NCBI GenBank assembly: GCA_019636385.1
Contig: JAHBXT010000004.1
Location: 372,001 to 436,000, forward strand
DNA from: Pirellulaceae bacterium
GTDB taxonomy: Bacteria; Planctomycetota; Planctomycetia; Pirellulales; Pirellulaceae
Reading direction: 5' to 3'
DNA length: 64,000 nt
The notes below the pieces were generated by a model. It did no database searches and was not told the origin of the DNA. It saw only the letters and a list, made by a program, of their open reading frames with translations. Every line of letters begins with the position of its first letter. Position 1 is the stretch's first letter. Of the stretch, positions 63,291 to 64,000 are shown one piece after another. The position numbers and the translations under genes were made by a program.

Positions 63291-63959
63291 TCAGTGGCCT
63301 GTGTTACTGGACCGATTCGCACTGGGCAGCAATTGATCGGCGGATTGATAGACGCGGTGGCGGGCGGTGAGGAGCCAAGCGGTAAGGTCTGGGAGCGGAG
63401 GTAGCCCAACGCGGCGCATGACGCCGGATAGTCGATATTGCAGACCGCTTTCGGTTGTATAGTCGGCTAAGAATCGCTCCTGGGTGAAGCGAGGAATTAA
63501 GATGATCAACCGCTGCTCGGCGGTGCGGAGAATGCGATTGGCGGAGGCTTGGACGCAGTGAACATCCAGTTGGTCGAGCAGTTCATAGTAGTGCTGGAGC
63601 AATTGAGGATCTCGCTGGATTAGGGCGGCGTCTAGCAGTAGCTCGACCAGAATGTGACCGAGAAAGCCGGCTTGATGTCCGCCGCCAGGGGGAAGGTGCT
63701 GGCGGAGTTCTACGGCAAATTGTGTGCTTAGTTCAACGAATGCGCTTTGCGTATGAAACCAGCGATCATCATCATGATGTTGGATGACGCCGGCAGCCAA
63801 TTCAGCAACATCCGGATCACGGTCGGCCAGCAGCGGCTGAGCCAATTGTCGGCGCGGCCTATTCTTACGATCGACCACATTCATCCAATCCGGCAGCGCG
63901 GTGCCAGCGACAAATTGCGGTCGATCGAGAAAGCGATAGGCATGCGCCAGATAATTCAC
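63291..63959 (-). CDS. AcpH-like (acyl carrier protein phosphodiesterase-like) protein
   Basis: The 222-residue protein opens with MNYLAHAYRFLDRPQFVAGT and has DWMNVV in place of the usual SDFVKG block. It also has VAELAAGVIQHHDDDRWFHT and GFLGHILVELLLDAALI, which match the HD-like pattern of AcpH (removal of phosphopantetheine from acyl carrier protein). Identity looks moderate, so it may be an AcpH relative with another substrate. The start is GTG at 63959, which overlaps the stop TAG of an upstream frame by one base, a sign of coupled translation. Confidence 0.68.
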   Translation of the reverse strand: MNYLAHAYRFLDRPQFVAGTALPDWMNVVDRKNRPRRQLAQPLLADRDPDVAELAAGVIQHHDDDRWFHTQSAFVELSTQFAVELRQHLPPGGGHQAGFLGHILVELLLDAALIQRDPQLLQHYYELLDQLDVHCVQASANRILRTAEQRLIILIPRFTQERFLADYTTESGLQYRLSGVMRRVGLPPLPDLTAWLLTARHRVYQSADQLLPSANRSSNTGH

Positions 63960-64000
63960 TACACGTTCTTCCAGGCGCGCTGAGCGGCGCTGGCCAACAC
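63959..64000 (-). CDS. C-terminal end of an upstream gene (cut by the window edge)
   Basis: Reading in from the window edge on the minus strand, the last 13 codons give VLASAAQRAWKNV and then TAG, whose last G is the first base of the GTG start of the AcpH-like gene. The frame is open to the edge. The length is too small for a functional call. Confidence 0.4.
   Translation of the reverse strand: MLASAAQRAWKNV

Noticed and set aside
1..64000. tRNA or rRNA genes
   Set aside because: The intergenic regions were scanned for T-loop and acceptor patterns and none was found; no rRNA-like stretch was seen.
1..64000. CRISPR array, insertion sequence, prophage or integrase
   Set aside because: No regularly spaced direct repeats, no transposase or integrase motifs, and no phage structural genes were found. 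The dispersed elements are too short for insertion sequences and carry no gene.

Overview
The window looks like a chromosomal segment of a planctomycete, probably of the Pirellulales type. The evidence is the gene content: PQQ-like beta-propeller proteins that start with a W-P-x-F-R-G-P block, a secreted sulfatase, two PEP-CTERM proteins, a DUF3467 protein, a DUF2617-like protein and a large alpha-2-macroglobulin. GC content is moderate and Shine-Dalgarno sites are patchy. No rRNA, tRNA, CRISPR array, insertion sequence or prophage was found. Most genes are household or envelope genes in short operons on both strands.

Layout. 3-1265: C-terminal part of a GT-C glycosyltransferase. 1405-4875 (minus): an operon with two TlpA-like thioredoxin proteins. 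5065-6392: an Hsp20 with a clear terminator and a CYTH-domain protein. 6520-12162 (plus): a redoxin that has lost its cysteines, then a membrane and ABC-2 exporter set with overlapping genes. 12262-13089: a tandem DUF3467 protein. 13614-16205: a PEP-CTERM SGNH hydrolase and an AlkB-type hydroxylase. 16236-17663 (minus): MtnB-like and MiaE-like proteins. 17880-22316 (plus): an ABC-F ATPase, FtsY and a monohaem-type protein. 22607-25284 (minus): GalT and GlgA. 25705-28642: DUF2617, sulfatase and an HMA-like lipoprotein. 28639-36352 (minus): a small protein, a giant AsmA-like protein, a PQQ protein, DUF420 and SCO1. 36696-38350 (plus): a sugar isomerase and DeoC. 38483-38686: a broken hicB. 38815-40288 (minus): an orphan ModBC-like transporter. 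40542-46766: alpha-2-macroglobulin. 47125-54453: an ICMT-like methyltransferase, two PQQ proteins, a second PEP-CTERM protein, a CE15-type esterase and a small protein. 54567-58528 (plus): a FadH-like oxidoreductase and a permease. 58553-64000 (minus): a DEAD-box helicase with a small partner, a large membrane protein, an AcpH-like protein and the tail of one more gene.

How the genes work together. Several groups point to the envelope: thioredoxin-like and SCO proteins for thiol or copper handling outside the cytoplasm, an AsmA-like protein, PQQ propellers, alpha-2-macroglobulin as a protease trap, and PEP-CTERM proteins whose sorting enzyme is not in the window. GlgA and GalT handle sugar nucleotides and glycogen. 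The sugar isomerase and DeoC form a small sugar-phosphate pair.

The most unusual signal is not a gene. Four families of short dispersed sequences sit between genes or across stop codons: three copies of a roughly 100-base element ending GGTCCCACCCTAC, six sites of TCTGGCGACNNTNGCTAC, an inverted pair of a 29-base element around the 52.9-56.6 kb block, and a pair of CTCTGCG-rich sequences. I found no clearly new multi-gene system. The best leads are these repeats, the broken hicB gene, and several proteins in which a key metal or thiol residue is replaced (MtnB-like, redoxin-like, HMA-like).
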